Shown: in pieces, positions 35,495 through 43,878 of the stretch | How the letters are laid out: each line of letters starts with the position of its first letter | How positions within the stretch are numbered: the stretch's first letter is position 1 | Source of the DNA: Pseudomonadota bacterium | GTDB taxonomy: Bacteria > Pseudomonadota > Alphaproteobacteria > Rhizobiales > Hyphomicrobiaceae | Assembly (NCBI GenBank): GCA_018242295.1 | Contig: JAFECE010000009.1 | Coordinates: 62,001-126,000 of the forward strand | DNA length: 64,000 bases | Direction: 5' to 3' | Position numbers and translations under genes: made by a program | Notes under the pieces: model-generated | The model's input: the letters and a program-made list of their open reading frames with translations, nothing else | What the model was told of the DNA's origin: nothing | Database searches by the model: none

Positions 35495-36485
35495 TGGGAG
35501 CGAAGCCGAAAGGGAAATTGTCGCCACGCGCGTCTTCGATGCCCCGCGCGAACTCGTGTTCGAAGCTTTCACGGACCCCGTTCACATCAGCAACTGGTGG
35601 GGGCCGAACGGCTTCACCACGACGACATATAAGAAGGACGTTCGCCCTGGCGGCCAATGGCTGTTCACGATGCACGGGCCTGACGGCACGGATTACCCCA
35701 ACCGCGTCCGATACACTGAAGTGAAGGCTCCCGAACTTCTCGCCTATGATCACGACGCCGGCGAAGAGAGGCCCGACTTTCAGCCGTTCAAGGTCTGGAT
35801 CACGTTCGAAAACGAAGGACGCAAGACGCGTGTCACACTGCGCCTCCTCGCTGCAACACGCGAACGGCGCGACGAGATGGCGAAGTTCGGTGCTGTAGAG
35901 GGCGCCCACCAGACGCTCGCCCGCCTCGATCTCCATTTGTCTCGAAAGGAAGGAAGCGCCGTGAGTAAAGTTGCCGGAAATCCAAAGACCGAGCCGTTCG
36001 TCATCTCGCGCGTGTTCGATGCCCCGCGCGAGCTTGTCTTCAAGGCCTTTACCGACCCGGAGCACATGAAGCACTGGTGGGGTCCGAAGGGCTTCAAGGT
36101 CCTCGCCTCCGAAATGGATCTCCGTCCTGGCGGCATGTACCACTATGGACTGCAGACGCCCGACGGCGCGACGATGTGGGGACGCTTCATCTATCAGGAG
36201 ATCGCTGCGCCGGAACTGATCGTTTTGGTTAGCTCATTCTCGGACGCGAAGGGCGGGATCACTCGCCACCCGATGAGCCCAGGCTGGCCACTGGAGATGT
36301 TGTCCCGGTTTTCGTTCGAAGAAGCCGGTGACGGAAAGACCAAGCTCACCATCTCGTGGGCGCCGATCAACGAGAGCGATGACGAGCTTGCGACTTTCGA
36401 GAAGGGCCGCCCCAGCATGATGCAGGGCTGGTCCGGCACGTTCGAGCAGCTGGAAGCTTACCTGGCGCGCATTCAGAAGCGCTGA
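35472..36485 (+). CDS. Tandem SRPBCC (AHSA1-type) domain protein
   Basis: The product has two homologous SRPBCC domains, each opening with FDAPRELVFxAFTDP and WWGPxGF and continuing with VRPGG or LRPGG (about residues 20-160 and 185-335 of the 337-residue product). These domains bind hydrophobic ligands; specific roles are unknown. The likely start is the GTG at 35472, inside the end of arsR. Between the domains, AAAGGAAGGAAG and an in-frame GTG at 35961 look like a complete second start, so this may be a gene fusion that still allows separate translation of the second domain. Confidence 0.85.
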   Translation: MAAKNRNDGSEAEREIVATRVFDAPRELVFEAFTDPVHISNWWGPNGFTTTTYKKDVRPGGQWLFTMHGPDGTDYPNRVRYTEVKAPELLAYDHDAGEERPDFQPFKVWITFENEGRKTRVTLRLLAATRERRDEMAKFGAVEGAHQTLARLDLHLSRKEGSAVSKVAGNPKTEPFVISRVFDAPRELVFKAFTDPEHMKHWWGPKGFKVLASEMDLRPGGMYHYGLQTPDGATMWGRFIYQEIAAPELIVLVSSFSDAKGGITRHPMSPGWPLEMLSRFSFEEAGDGKTKLTISWAPINESDDELATFEKGRPSMMQGWSGTFEQLEAYLARIQKR

Positions 36486-36509
36486 TCGCGAACACAATTG
36501 CACGGAATG

Positions 36510-36536
36510 TCATCCTCGGCCAGAAGCCGAGGATGA
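36510..36536. terminator. Hairpin between convergent genes (family A arms)
   Basis: A perfect 11-bp stem, TCATCCTCGGC with GCCGAGGATGA, and 5-base loop lies between the SRPBCC and catalase gene ends. The arms equal the outer arms of the family A repeats. Confidence 0.6.
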
Positions 36537-36551
36537 CGGATTTCCTTGCTA

Positions 36552-37538
36552 TTATTGCTGCGGCGCTTCTCGGCGTGAGAACGACACGGCGTAAGCCTGC
36601 GAGCGCATCGGGAAGATCTTGTCGTTCTCCGGACCTTCGATGCCGTCGACGACGTTCGTCGGATCGAAGATCGCCTCATCGCACGTTTTCGCGTCCTCGA
36701 AATCGGTGATCGAGATCGTGCCGAGAGTAACCGACTTGCGCTTGTCTTCCGGCCAGAACGCAGTCGGATCGTCGAGCGGATCGCCGGGTTCGCCGAGGAT
36801 CGCCGTCAGCGTGAACTGCACCGGCCCCTTGGCCAGGCGGTCCTTGAGTTCAGGCCGGTAGAAGTCGGGGTCTTTCTTCTTTGCCTCGTCATCCGAAATG
36901 CCAACTTCGCCACCGACCGGCAGCGCCTTGTACTTGATGATCTGTTTCTTGCCGTCAGCGTTCGTGAACGTGAAGGCATGGATGCCCCAATAATTGACCG
37001 TTCCGTAGCTCGCCGGCACCGGTCGCGCCTTGAGCCACTCGCCCTGCCTCGTCGAATTCGGGTTCTCCTTGAAGTAGGCTCCGATCTTGTCCTTGTCTTT
37101 CGTCGCAACGGTCGTCAGCAACTTCAGGAATTGATCCGGGTCTTTCGCGGCGAATACGGGAGCCGAGACCATCAGCAGGTCCGTGTTGTTCCCCTTGCCG
37201 AGGTCGAAATGCATGGCAATGCCGCGCACGTTATCCTTCTGCGCATTCGGCGCATCAGGATCGCCGCCGCCCATCGAGAAGCGGCCGATGACGCCAACCG
37301 GCGTCTTCGAATTGAAATGCGGGGCCTTGGTGAGGCTCGCGGCGTCGGCTGACGGCACAAAGTTCCCTTTGACACAGATGCCGTGCGTGTGCGCGGCGCG
37401 CACGCCGGGATGCTTGCCGAAGACGGCATTGAGCGCATTGACGAGACTTTCCGCGTCGGCCTCGGCATAGGCACGAGCCATCGGAACACTGATAACCGCC
37501 GCGGCGGCCAGGGCGGCAACGAGCCGTTTGGAAACCAT
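36552..37538 (-). CDS. Periplasmic catalase-family peroxidase (SrpA-like)
   Basis: The 328-residue protein is a short catalase-fold haem peroxidase. It has a signal peptide (KRLVAALAAAAVISVPMARA), the distal His in RAAHTHGICVKG, the FSMGGGDPDAPNAQKDNVRG segment and a proximal Tyr in FPMRSQAYAVSF. Such enzymes usually act as peroxidases in the periplasm and are shorter than true catalases. I chose the ATG at 37538 because GGAG lies nine bases upstream; a second ATG five codons earlier is possible. Confidence 0.88.
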   Translation of the reverse strand: MVSKRLVAALAAAAVISVPMARAYAEADAESLVNALNAVFGKHPGVRAAHTHGICVKGNFVPSADAASLTKAPHFNSKTPVGVIGRFSMGGGDPDAPNAQKDNVRGIAMHFDLGKGNNTDLLMVSAPVFAAKDPDQFLKLLTTVATKDKDKIGAYFKENPNSTRQGEWLKARPVPASYGTVNYWGIHAFTFTNADGKKQIIKYKALPVGGEVGISDDEAKKKDPDFYRPELKDRLAKGPVQFTLTAILGEPGDPLDDPTAFWPEDKRKSVTLGTISITDFEDAKTCDEAIFDPTNVVDGIEGPENDKIFPMRSQAYAVSFSRREAPQQ

Positions 37539-37595
37539 CGAGACACACTCCATTGCAGGGGGGTTGTCGTACGCAAGGACATTGGTCGAAAGACA

Positions 37596-37643
37596 CTATC
37601 CTCATAACCTGCACGATGGATTGTGCACAGAGGGTTACGATAG
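37596..37643. promoter_or_regulatory. Imperfect inverted repeat upstream of the catalase gene
   Basis: Nested arms CTATC/GATAG, TAACC/GGTTA and GCAC/GTGC lie 60-105 bases upstream of the catalase start. It could be an operator or an mRNA leader hairpin; nothing else distinguishes these. Confidence 0.35.
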
Positions 37644-37768
37644 GAGCAGAGCGCATCGCGCAATTTTTAGCCCCACCCTATGAGATCAAATCAATTTAAA
37701 ATACTCATGTATGGCCGGACGTTGGAGAACGCCCGGCTCAGTTTGATCATTTCTGTGCCACCGATCCG

Positions 37769-39028
37769 TTATGCTGCGTCCCGCCGCCACTCGGGGAAGG
37801 GATCGGCAAGCCGCCTCCAGGCTGAGGTGTCGATCGGTCCGCTCTCCGAGATGGGAAGCAGGCATGCGTCGAGGTCCGACTTGATCTTCTCCTTGTCCAT
37901 GTCGCGCGTGCCGATGAAGACGATCTCTTGCCTGCGATCGCCCCAAATCTTGTGCCAGCCCTTGTCGATGCGCGCGACAAGACTTTCGTCGCTCGGCCAG
38001 TTCTCTTTCGGCACCGCGGCCCACCAGTAGCCGATCGCCTCGTGGCGGACGAGGGCGCCGGCCTGGCTGAGCTCCCCGACCCATTGAGGACGTGAGGCCA
38101 GCCAGAAAAAGCCTTTTGCGCGTACCACGCCTTGCCACGACGTGTTGAAGAACGCGTGCAGCTTCGCCGGTTCGAATGGGCGTCGCGCGCGGTAGACGAA
38201 ACTTACGATGCCGTATTCGTCGGTTTCCGGCGTGTGTTGGTCGAAGCTGTTGAGCTCTCGAAGCCAAGTCGGGTGACGGTGGGCCTGTTCGAAGTCGAAG
38301 AGGCCGGTATCGAGGATGTCGCGCGGATCGACGCGCGCGTGGCTCGTTTCGATGATGCGTGCATCGGCGTTGAGCGACCGGATGATCGTCCGCGCCGCCA
38401 CGATGTCTTCGGGCTTCGCAATGTCGGTCTTGTTGAGAATGATGACGTCGGCAAATTCGATCTGCTCGACCAGCAGCTGCACGAGCGGGCGTTCGTCATC
38501 CTCGCCCGCGATTTCGCCGCGATCCTTCAGAAAATCCCGCGAGGAATAATCCTTGAGGAGATGCGCGGCATCGACCACAGTCACCATGGTGTCGAGGCGC
38601 GCGACGTCCGACAGGCTGCGCCCCGCTTCATCGCGAAACTCGAATGTCGTCGCAACGGGAAGCGGTTCGGCGATGCCGGTCGATTCGATCAGCAGATAGT
38701 CGAAACGGCGTTCAGCCGCGAGCCGGTGCACTTCCTTTAAGAGGTCGTCGCGCAGCGTGCAGCAGATGCAACCGTTCGACATCTCGACGAGCGTTTCGTC
38801 CGTCCGCGAGAGATTGGCCCCGCCCATCGCGACGAGATCGGCATCGACATTGACCTCGCTCATGTCGTTGACGATCACCGCGACCTTGAGACCGTCACGG
38901 TTGTTCAGAACGTGATTGAGAAGCGTTGTCTTCCCCGCGCCGAGAAATCCGGAAAGGACGGTGACGGGCAAGCGCCGGTCCGGCGTCGCGGCCGTCGATT
39001 TCAAGTGAGCGATGATGTCGGAGTCCAT
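37769..39028 (-). CDS. zigA: COG0523 GTPase, ZigA-type zinc metallochaperone
   Basis: The 419-residue G3E GTPase has Walker [16 protein letters not shown], the metal-binding motif CICC ([14 protein letters not shown]), ESTGIAEP and NKTD, then the CobW C-terminal domain. The long form with a C-terminal extension and the Zur-type operator upstream point to the zinc-starvation branch (ZigA), which is thought to move zinc to client enzymes. I chose the ATG at 39028, preceded by GGGAG, over the upstream TTG. Confidence 0.9.
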   Translation of the reverse strand: MDSDIIAHLKSTAATPDRRLPVTVLSGFLGAGKTTLLNHVLNNRDGLKVAVIVNDMSEVNVDADLVAMGGANLSRTDETLVEMSNGCICCTLRDDLLKEVHRLAAERRFDYLLIESTGIAEPLPVATTFEFRDEAGRSLSDVARLDTMVTVVDAAHLLKDYSSRDFLKDRGEIAGEDDERPLVQLLVEQIEFADVIILNKTDIAKPEDIVAARTIIRSLNADARIIETSHARVDPRDILDTGLFDFEQAHRHPTWLRELNSFDQHTPETDEYGIVSFVYRARRPFEPAKLHAFFNTSWQGVVRAKGFFWLASRPQWVGELSQAGALVRHEAIGYWWAAVPKENWPSDESLVARIDKGWHKIWGDRRQEIVFIGTRDMDKEKIKSDLDACLLPISESGPIDTSAWRRLADPFPEWRRDAA

Positions 39029-39064
39029 GGGCAATCTCCCGGGGTTGAAGACGGCACATATATT

Positions 39065-39082
39065 CGGATGTTATAACATCCG
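39065..39082 (-). promoter_or_regulatory. Zur-type operator upstream of zigA
   Basis: CGGATGTTATAACATCCG is a perfect 18-bp palindrome, 36 bases upstream of the zigA ATG. Its core ATGTTATAACAT matches the known alphaproteobacterial Zur motif. It predicts repression when zinc is sufficient. Confidence 0.88.
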
Positions 39083-39125
39083 TCAACTCCGCCGGTCACG
39101 GCGCGGGAATCTGTTCGAAGTTCCC

Positions 39126-39165
39126 ATAAAAAAAAGCCGCCAGCACCAAGCCGGCGGCTTTCGCT
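39126..39165 (-). terminator. Intrinsic terminator of the DUF1236 gene
   Basis: On the minus strand AAAGCCGCCGG, a short loop and GGCGGCTTT are followed by a run of T. It lies 20 bases past the stop codon of the DUF1236 gene and just upstream of the Zur box. Confidence 0.85.
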
Positions 39166-39183
39166 TTGTTTGTGTGCGGTTCG

Positions 39184-39981
39184 CTACGCGACGACGATGA
39201 TGTCGACGACTTCGAGCGTATCCGGATCGACGATCGCAACGTGATCCTCGTCGATCATGAAATATTCGTACCCACGATAACTCGGAACGATTGAGACGAT
39301 CTCTAGAGGTACAGAATAGATGCGAACCGAGCGCGGAATCCTGACGCCGACATTGACGGCGACGCCGATGTTATGCGCAGGGGCCACACGATGGCCGGCA
39401 AAGGCCGCCCTGACGCGCGTTTTTTGTTCGGGGCTGACGCTGGTAATCGAGCCCTTAGCGCCGCCCTTGCCTTCAGTTCCTTCGCTCGCACCCGTCGAAG
39501 ATCTGTCGTTCCTCGACCTCTCGGAAGCGCCCATCCTCTCGTCACGGTCGTTGCGATTATTCCGATCGGCGCGGTCTGATGATCTGTGCTTGGCGTTGTA
39601 ATCTTCGTCTTTCGCTTGCCGGTCCCGGCCTTGCCGTTCGCGATCGCCGGCCTGTCTCTCGTTCTTCATCTGGCGATCGTTATCGCTGGCATGATGTTTC
39701 GAGTGATCGCGCGCACCTTCATCGGCAGCCGAACTTTCACGTGCCGATCCATGCTCGGCGCCCCGCGAACCGCGATCTCCCTTCATGGAGCCGCCGGATT
39801 CTCTCGATGGTCCGGCGCCTTTTTCCATTGAATCGCCGCGCATCGATGAACCGCCGGAACGCTCCATCGCGGCGCCACCGCCAGCACCAGCCGGGGACGG
39901 TCCCGCGTTGCCGTTTGGATCTGCGAATGCGCAGGTCGATCCCGCAACAAGAGCAAGGGCAGCAATAGAATATTTCAGCAT
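39184..39981 (-). CDS. DUF1236 protein with a charged low-complexity region
   Basis: The 265-residue protein has a signal peptide (LKYSIAALALVAGSTCAFA), a 130-residue Gly/Ser/Arg/Asp-rich low-complexity region, and a C-terminal DUF1236-like domain (VRIPRSVRIYSVPLEIVSIV, DHVAIVDPDTLEVVDIIV). Such periplasmic proteins are abundant in Hyphomicrobiales and of unknown function. GGAGAG precedes the start. A terminator follows, so it is transcribed alone. Confidence 0.85.
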   Translation of the reverse strand: MLKYSIAALALVAGSTCAFADPNGNAGPSPAGAGGGAAMERSGGSSMRGDSMEKGAGPSRESGGSMKGDRGSRGAEHGSARESSAADEGARDHSKHHASDNDRQMKNERQAGDRERQGRDRQAKDEDYNAKHRSSDRADRNNRNDRDERMGASERSRNDRSSTGASEGTEGKGGAKGSITSVSPEQKTRVRAAFAGHRVAPAHNIGVAVNVGVRIPRSVRIYSVPLEIVSIVPSYRGYEYFMIDEDHVAIVDPDTLEVVDIIVVA

Positions 39982-40265
39982 TATGGGGTCTCTCCTGTGT
40001 TGACCTGTTTTGGTTGATCGCGACTGCCCCCACGATCAGGTGGTCAACGTATTCACGCGCGTGCTGTTCCGGCTCAGAGAACGTCACGCGAGAAGCCCGG
40101 CAACAGGCGGAGAGACAAGGGATTATGAGGCCGTTGCGGTGCGAAATACTGCGCCGCACAAGAATTAACATCGAAAAACTGGGATCAAATATTGAAGCGC
40201 AATTCGAACTCGTCTTGTAACGAGCGCGTTCTCATCATACGATTTGAAGTAACCAAACTTTTCAA

Positions 40266-40583
40266 ATGGCGAATGCAATGACCGACACTGCAACAGCCAC
40301 CCGCACAGCGGAAACGTCCACCCCAACCCGCGACCTGACGAAAGCCGAGGTTGACCGCTTTCTGTTCGGCAAACACATAACAAGTTGTCCTGTATGCGGA
40401 CGGTTTCGCTCGAACTGCGACGTCGACATTCACATGCTGACCTGCGAGCGCAAATCTTCGTCAAGCAATGCGCCGGTCAATGTCCTGATGATCGTCTGCC
40501 AGAACTGCGGCGCGATCCAATTCCACGACCGCTCCGTCATCGCGCACTGGCTGGATTGTCAGCATAAGGTCTGGGTGAAATAG
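40266..40583 (+). CDS. Zinc-ribbon-like protein of unknown function
   Basis: The 105-residue protein has a low-complexity Thr/Ala N-terminus and two CxxC knuckles, CPVCGR at about 41 and CQNCGA at about 78, with two further pairs of Cys and His (HMLTCER, HWLDCQH). This suggests one or two bound zinc ions. I do not recognise the family. It stands alone, divergent from the DUF1236 gene, with a repeat downstream. An internal ATG at codon 5 could also be the start. Confidence 0.65.
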   Translation: MANAMTDTATATRTAETSTPTRDLTKAEVDRFLFGKHITSCPVCGRFRSNCDVDIHMLTCERKSSSSNAPVNVLMIVCQNCGAIQFHDRSVIAHWLDCQHKVWVK

Positions 40584-40639
40584 CGAAGTCGCTTTCGCCG
40601 TTTCGACGCGACGCCCTCCAGTTCGCGCAATCCTCGGAC

Positions 40640-40827
40640 TCTGCGCTCCACTCCGGCCGGGATGACGAGGGGGTGGAGAAGCGAGCATCCAGGACCACCG
40701 TCATGCCGACGAAGGTCGGCACCCAGACAAGCTTCAAAAAAACGACAGGTGTGGTCCGCTCCGCGTGAACAACGCGCGCCGAATGCGTTGCCCGTTGCAT
40801 GGATCCGGCCTGCGCCGGGATGACGGG
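40640..40827. repeat. Composite palindromic repeat, family B, inverted copy
   Basis: A leader GGCCGGGATGACGAGGGGG and GGAGAAGCGAGCATCC is followed by GTCATGCCGACGAAGGTCGG and, about 90 bases on, by a GCCTGCGCCGGGATGACGG arm. The leader is nearly identical at 43370-43430. It occupies half of the gene-free stretch 40584-41022; the rest shows no feature. Confidence 0.75.
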
Positions 40828-41022
40828 GCTGCTTCCGTTTGCCGTTGGAATTTTCAGCGAATAGGGTCTCGAAGCCAACAACCAATGATTGTCGTAAAAT
40901 AAAATTATCTATCCACAGATGTATGGCATCGTCGGGTTCAAGTCCCCAAGGGGTCGCGGCATAGTCAGATTCTGATCCCAGTGTCGGGACGGGTGGAGGG
41001 GGGAATTTCCATTTGAAATCTC

Positions 41023-43002
41023 ATGCCTTGCGCGTCGAGAACGCGCTTGTCTGATCGCAAGTCTCATCAGGGCCTCCTCTATCGCCGCGACCTGGACGGC
41101 CTGAGGGGCATCGCCGTCGCAGTCGTCGTCGCCTATCACCTGGGCCTCCCCATCACGCCCGGCGGCTTTGTCGGCGTCGATATCTTCTTCGTACTTTCCG
41201 GCTTTCTCATCACCGGCTTGATCGCCGCCGAATTGGAAGCTGGCGCCTTCAGCGTCGTGGGCTTCTACGACCGGCGCATTCGCAGGATCGTGCCCGCGCT
41301 CGTCTTCGTCTGCGCCTGTACGGCCGTTCCGGCGTGTATGTTTCTTCTGCCACATGAACTGAAGCAGTTCGCCTCGAGCCTGATCGCGACCGCCCTATCG
41401 GCCAGCAATTTCTGGTGCCTTCATCATTCCGGCTATTTCGACCACGCAGCCGGAACGCAGCCGCTGTTTCATACCTGGAGCCTCGGCGTCGAAGAGCAGT
41501 TCTATATTGTATTTCCGCTGCTTCTGATGGCCACCCTCAAATGGCGGAGAGATCGGATCGGAGTCATCATCTGGCTCTTGTTGGCGGGCTCATTGCTCTT
41601 GAGCGTAGTTCGTCTCGACGCGCATCCCCAAAGCACATTCTTCCTGCTTCCAACGCGCGCCTGGGAATTGTTGACCGGAAGCATCATCGCGCTGCGCCTC
41701 GTGCCGAAGCCGGCATCCCGCATCGAGTGCGATGCGGCCGGTGCGCTGGGCTTGCTCGCCATCGCGATTGCCGTCTTTAGCTACACGCCGAAAACGCCTT
41801 TCCCCGGATTGGCCGCGCTTCTCCCGTGCGTGGGAGCCGCTCTCGTCATTTGGGGAGGGCAAGGCGAGAACTCGCCAGGACGGCTGCTGCTGACCGCCCG
41901 GCCGCTCGTCTTCCTCGGGCTGATTTCCTACAGCCTCTATCTATGGCATTGGCCGCTGATCGTGTTCGCGAACCTGTTGAACGTCGAGGCGCTGACCGAA
42001 CTTCAGAAATTCGCCATTGCCGGAACCTCGGTAGCACTGGCGGCACTCACATGGCGCTTCATCGAGCAGCCATTCCGGCGGCGGGGCGCCGAAGGATTTT
42101 CGCGGCCGGCGATCCTTTGGAGCGGTGGAGTGAGCCTTGGAGGCCTGATTGCCGTCTCGCTCATTTTCATTTTATCGCAAGGCTTGCCGAGCCGATTTCC
42201 GCAGCAGGTTCTCGATCTCGCCGAGGCCGAAAGCGACTCGAGCCCACTTCGCAAGAAGTGCCATTTCGATGGAACGGCGAAAGGCAATTACGAAGATACC
42301 TGCGTTCTGGGCGAGGCCGTACCACCGAAGACCATTGTCTACGGCGATAGCCATGGCGCCGAGTTCAGCGTCGTGCTCGGGTCGCTCGCGAAATTAAGGA
42401 ACGAAAGCATTCGGGAGATTACGGCGTCCGCGTGTCCACCAGCTGCGGATTTTTCACTGCCAACCCGGAAGGAGTGCGGACGGTATAATGCTGCTATGTT
42501 GACGAAACTCGTCACGATCAGCCCGGCGACGATCATCATCGCCGCGAATTCCAGCGCCTGGTCAATGGAAATGCCCGACCAATATTGGCCGGGGCTGCGC
42601 AACTCGCTGACGGCGTTGAGCCGCGCCGGACACCGTCTGATCGTGCTCGGTCCGATCCCGCATCTTCCCAACCACATGCAGGCGCCGGCAACGGTTGCCC
42701 GGTGGACCGGCCAGGGCCATGACCCGGCAGACTTCAAATTTTCGCTAGGCGATCGCTTCCGCGACGTTGACGCGAACTTGCGAAGCATCGCCTCGGAGGT
42801 GAACGCGACCTACGTGCCGGTCGCCCCTGCGCTTTGCAAGGACGAGCAGTGCAGCGCGTACCTTGAGGACACTGTCCTCTACTATGACGATAACCACCTG
42901 TCGGTACGTGGAGCCGACATCATCGCGAAGAAGCTGCTGGCGCCGCTGCTATGGCCCGAACCGAATACGCAGATCTTCGCCGGGGGTCGGTCCTTCCCTT
43001 AG
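41023..43002 (+). CDS. OafA/YrhL-type membrane acyltransferase with SGNH domain
   Basis: The 659-residue protein has an acyltransferase_3 membrane domain (YRRDLDGLRGIAVAVVVAYH, GFVGVDIFFVLSGFLITG, about ten helices) and a C-terminal SGNH hydrolase-like domain with VYGDSHGAEF and the late DDNHLSVRGA. The combination O-acetylates surface or secreted polysaccharides: the membrane part carries acetyl groups across and the SGNH part transfers them. Its acceptor is unknown. It is flanked on both sides by repeat-rich gaps. Confidence 0.9.
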   Translation: MPCASRTRLSDRKSHQGLLYRRDLDGLRGIAVAVVVAYHLGLPITPGGFVGVDIFFVLSGFLITGLIAAELEAGAFSVVGFYDRRIRRIVPALVFVCACTAVPACMFLLPHELKQFASSLIATALSASNFWCLHHSGYFDHAAGTQPLFHTWSLGVEEQFYIVFPLLLMATLKWRRDRIGVIIWLLLAGSLLLSVVRLDAHPQSTFFLLPTRAWELLTGSIIALRLVPKPASRIECDAAGALGLLAIAIAVFSYTPKTPFPGLAALLPCVGAALVIWGGQGENSPGRLLLTARPLVFLGLISYSLYLWHWPLIVFANLLNVEALTELQKFAIAGTSVALAALTWRFIEQPFRRRGAEGFSRPAILWSGGVSLGGLIAVSLIFILSQGLPSRFPQQVLDLAEAESDSSPLRKKCHFDGTAKGNYEDTCVLGEAVPPKTIVYGDSHGAEFSVVLGSLAKLRNESIREITASACPPAADFSLPTRKECGRYNAAMLTKLVTISPATIIIAANSSAWSMEMPDQYWPGLRNSLTALSRAGHRLIVLGPIPHLPNHMQAPATVARWTGQGHDPADFKFSLGDRFRDVDANLRSIASEVNATYVPVAPALCKDEQCSAYLEDTVLYYDDNHLSVRGADIIAKKLLAPLLWPEPNTQIFAGGRSFP

Positions 43003-43043
43003 GAAGAAAATTTAGGAACTGCCCCGTTTTCATTTTTCACGAC

Positions 43044-43072
43044 GTCATCCCCGTGTAGGCGGGGATCCGTCC
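43044..43072. repeat. Short REP-like palindrome
   Basis: GTCATCCCCGTGTAGGCGGG with following GATCCGTCC matches the first part of the element at 50348-50418. Confidence 0.6.
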
Positions 43073-43112
43073 AAGAAAATTTATTCGTCGCCAATCTCTA
43101 ACTTGGACGAAG

Positions 43113-43340
43113 TCCCTCTCCTGCCCATCTCGCCGAAGGCGAGCCTCCGGCTCGACAGGCATCCTCTCCCGTGCCGGGAGAGGAAAGGAGCTTCCAATCT
43201 CGTTTAAGCTCGCTCACGGAATACGGGCTGTCTCGTTGAGTGCGACCCTAGTCTTGCAATGAAAGCGGCAACCCGCGTTTCCTTCTCCCGCCGGGAGAAG
43301 GTGGCCAAAGGCCGGATGAGGGGACTTGAGGTAGCCGGAA
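43113..43340. repeat. Intergenic palindromic block, family C
   Basis: Hairpins CCTCTCCCGTGCCGGGAGAG near 43163 and CCTTCTCCCGCCGGGAGAAG near 43281 are joined by spacers including GAGCCTCCGGCTCGACAGGC. The parts resemble those at 31140-31322, in another order and orientation. Confidence 0.65.
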
Positions 43341-43369
43341 CCCGACACCTGCCGCGCAGTCATGGGTCC

Positions 43370-43522
43370 CGGCGCTGCGCTTCGCTCCGGCCGGGATGAC
43401 AAGGGGGTGGAGAAGCGAGCATCCAAAGACCACCGTCATGCCGACGAAGGTCGGCACCCAGTCAGCGATCCACACGCGTTATGGTGATGTTTGCATGGAT
43501 CCCGGCCTTCGCCGGGATGACG
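43370..43522. repeat. Composite palindromic repeat, family B, inverted copy
   Basis: The 60-base leader and GTCATGCCGACGAAGGTCGG match 40640-40720 closely. The unit ends GGATCCCGGCCTTCGCCGGG and ATGACGG. Confidence 0.75.
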
Positions 43523-43534
43523 GGGATGGGGCAT

Positions 43535-43642
43535 CCCCTCTCCCCATTCCTTCAATGGGGAGAGGGCTAGGGTGAGGGGCGGCCGCTTGTTCGTTCGATG
43601 CGGCCCCTCACCCCGACCCTCTCCCCGCTTGCGGGGAGAGGG
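43535..43642. repeat. Nested palindrome, family C
   Basis: Two CCCTCTCCCC/GGGGAGAGGG hairpins flank a central inverted repeat of GTGAGGGGCGGCCGC against GCGGCCCCTCAC. It shares its end sequence with the element inside the ligase gene. Confidence 0.7.
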
Positions 43643-43650
43643 TCGAATTA

Positions 43651-43795
43651 GTCATCCTCGGCCGAGCGCGGCAAGGCCGCGTCGAAGGCCGGGGATCCAG
43701 CGTTAGACTCGTCGAAGACGCTTATATCGTGCCTCTGGCGCTTCTTACGCTGGATCCTCGAACGGCCTCGCGGTGCTCGTCCGTTCGAGGATGAT
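43651..43795. repeat. Palindromic repeat, family A, copy 3
   Basis: The 145-bp element starts GTCATCCTCGGCCGAGCGCG, as in copy 1, and ends TTCGAGGATGAT. Inner arms GGGGATCCAGCGTTAG and CTTACGCTGGATCCTC are conserved. With its neighbours it makes the 876-base gap 43003-43878 almost entirely repeat. Confidence 0.85.
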
Positions 43796-43878
43796 GTAGG
43801 TAGTGTAGCTTCCGGCTCTGCGCTCCGCTCTGGCCGGGATGACATGGTGGGGGTTTGCGCGACCGTGAAATTTGACCG

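Noticed and set aside
40934-40947. GGGTTCAAGTCCCC, resembling a tRNA T arm
   Set aside because: No acceptor, D or anticodon arm can be built around it.
43003-43878. CRISPR array in the repeat-rich gap
   Set aside because: Repeat units are palindromic, of unequal length and not regularly spaced; no cas genes.
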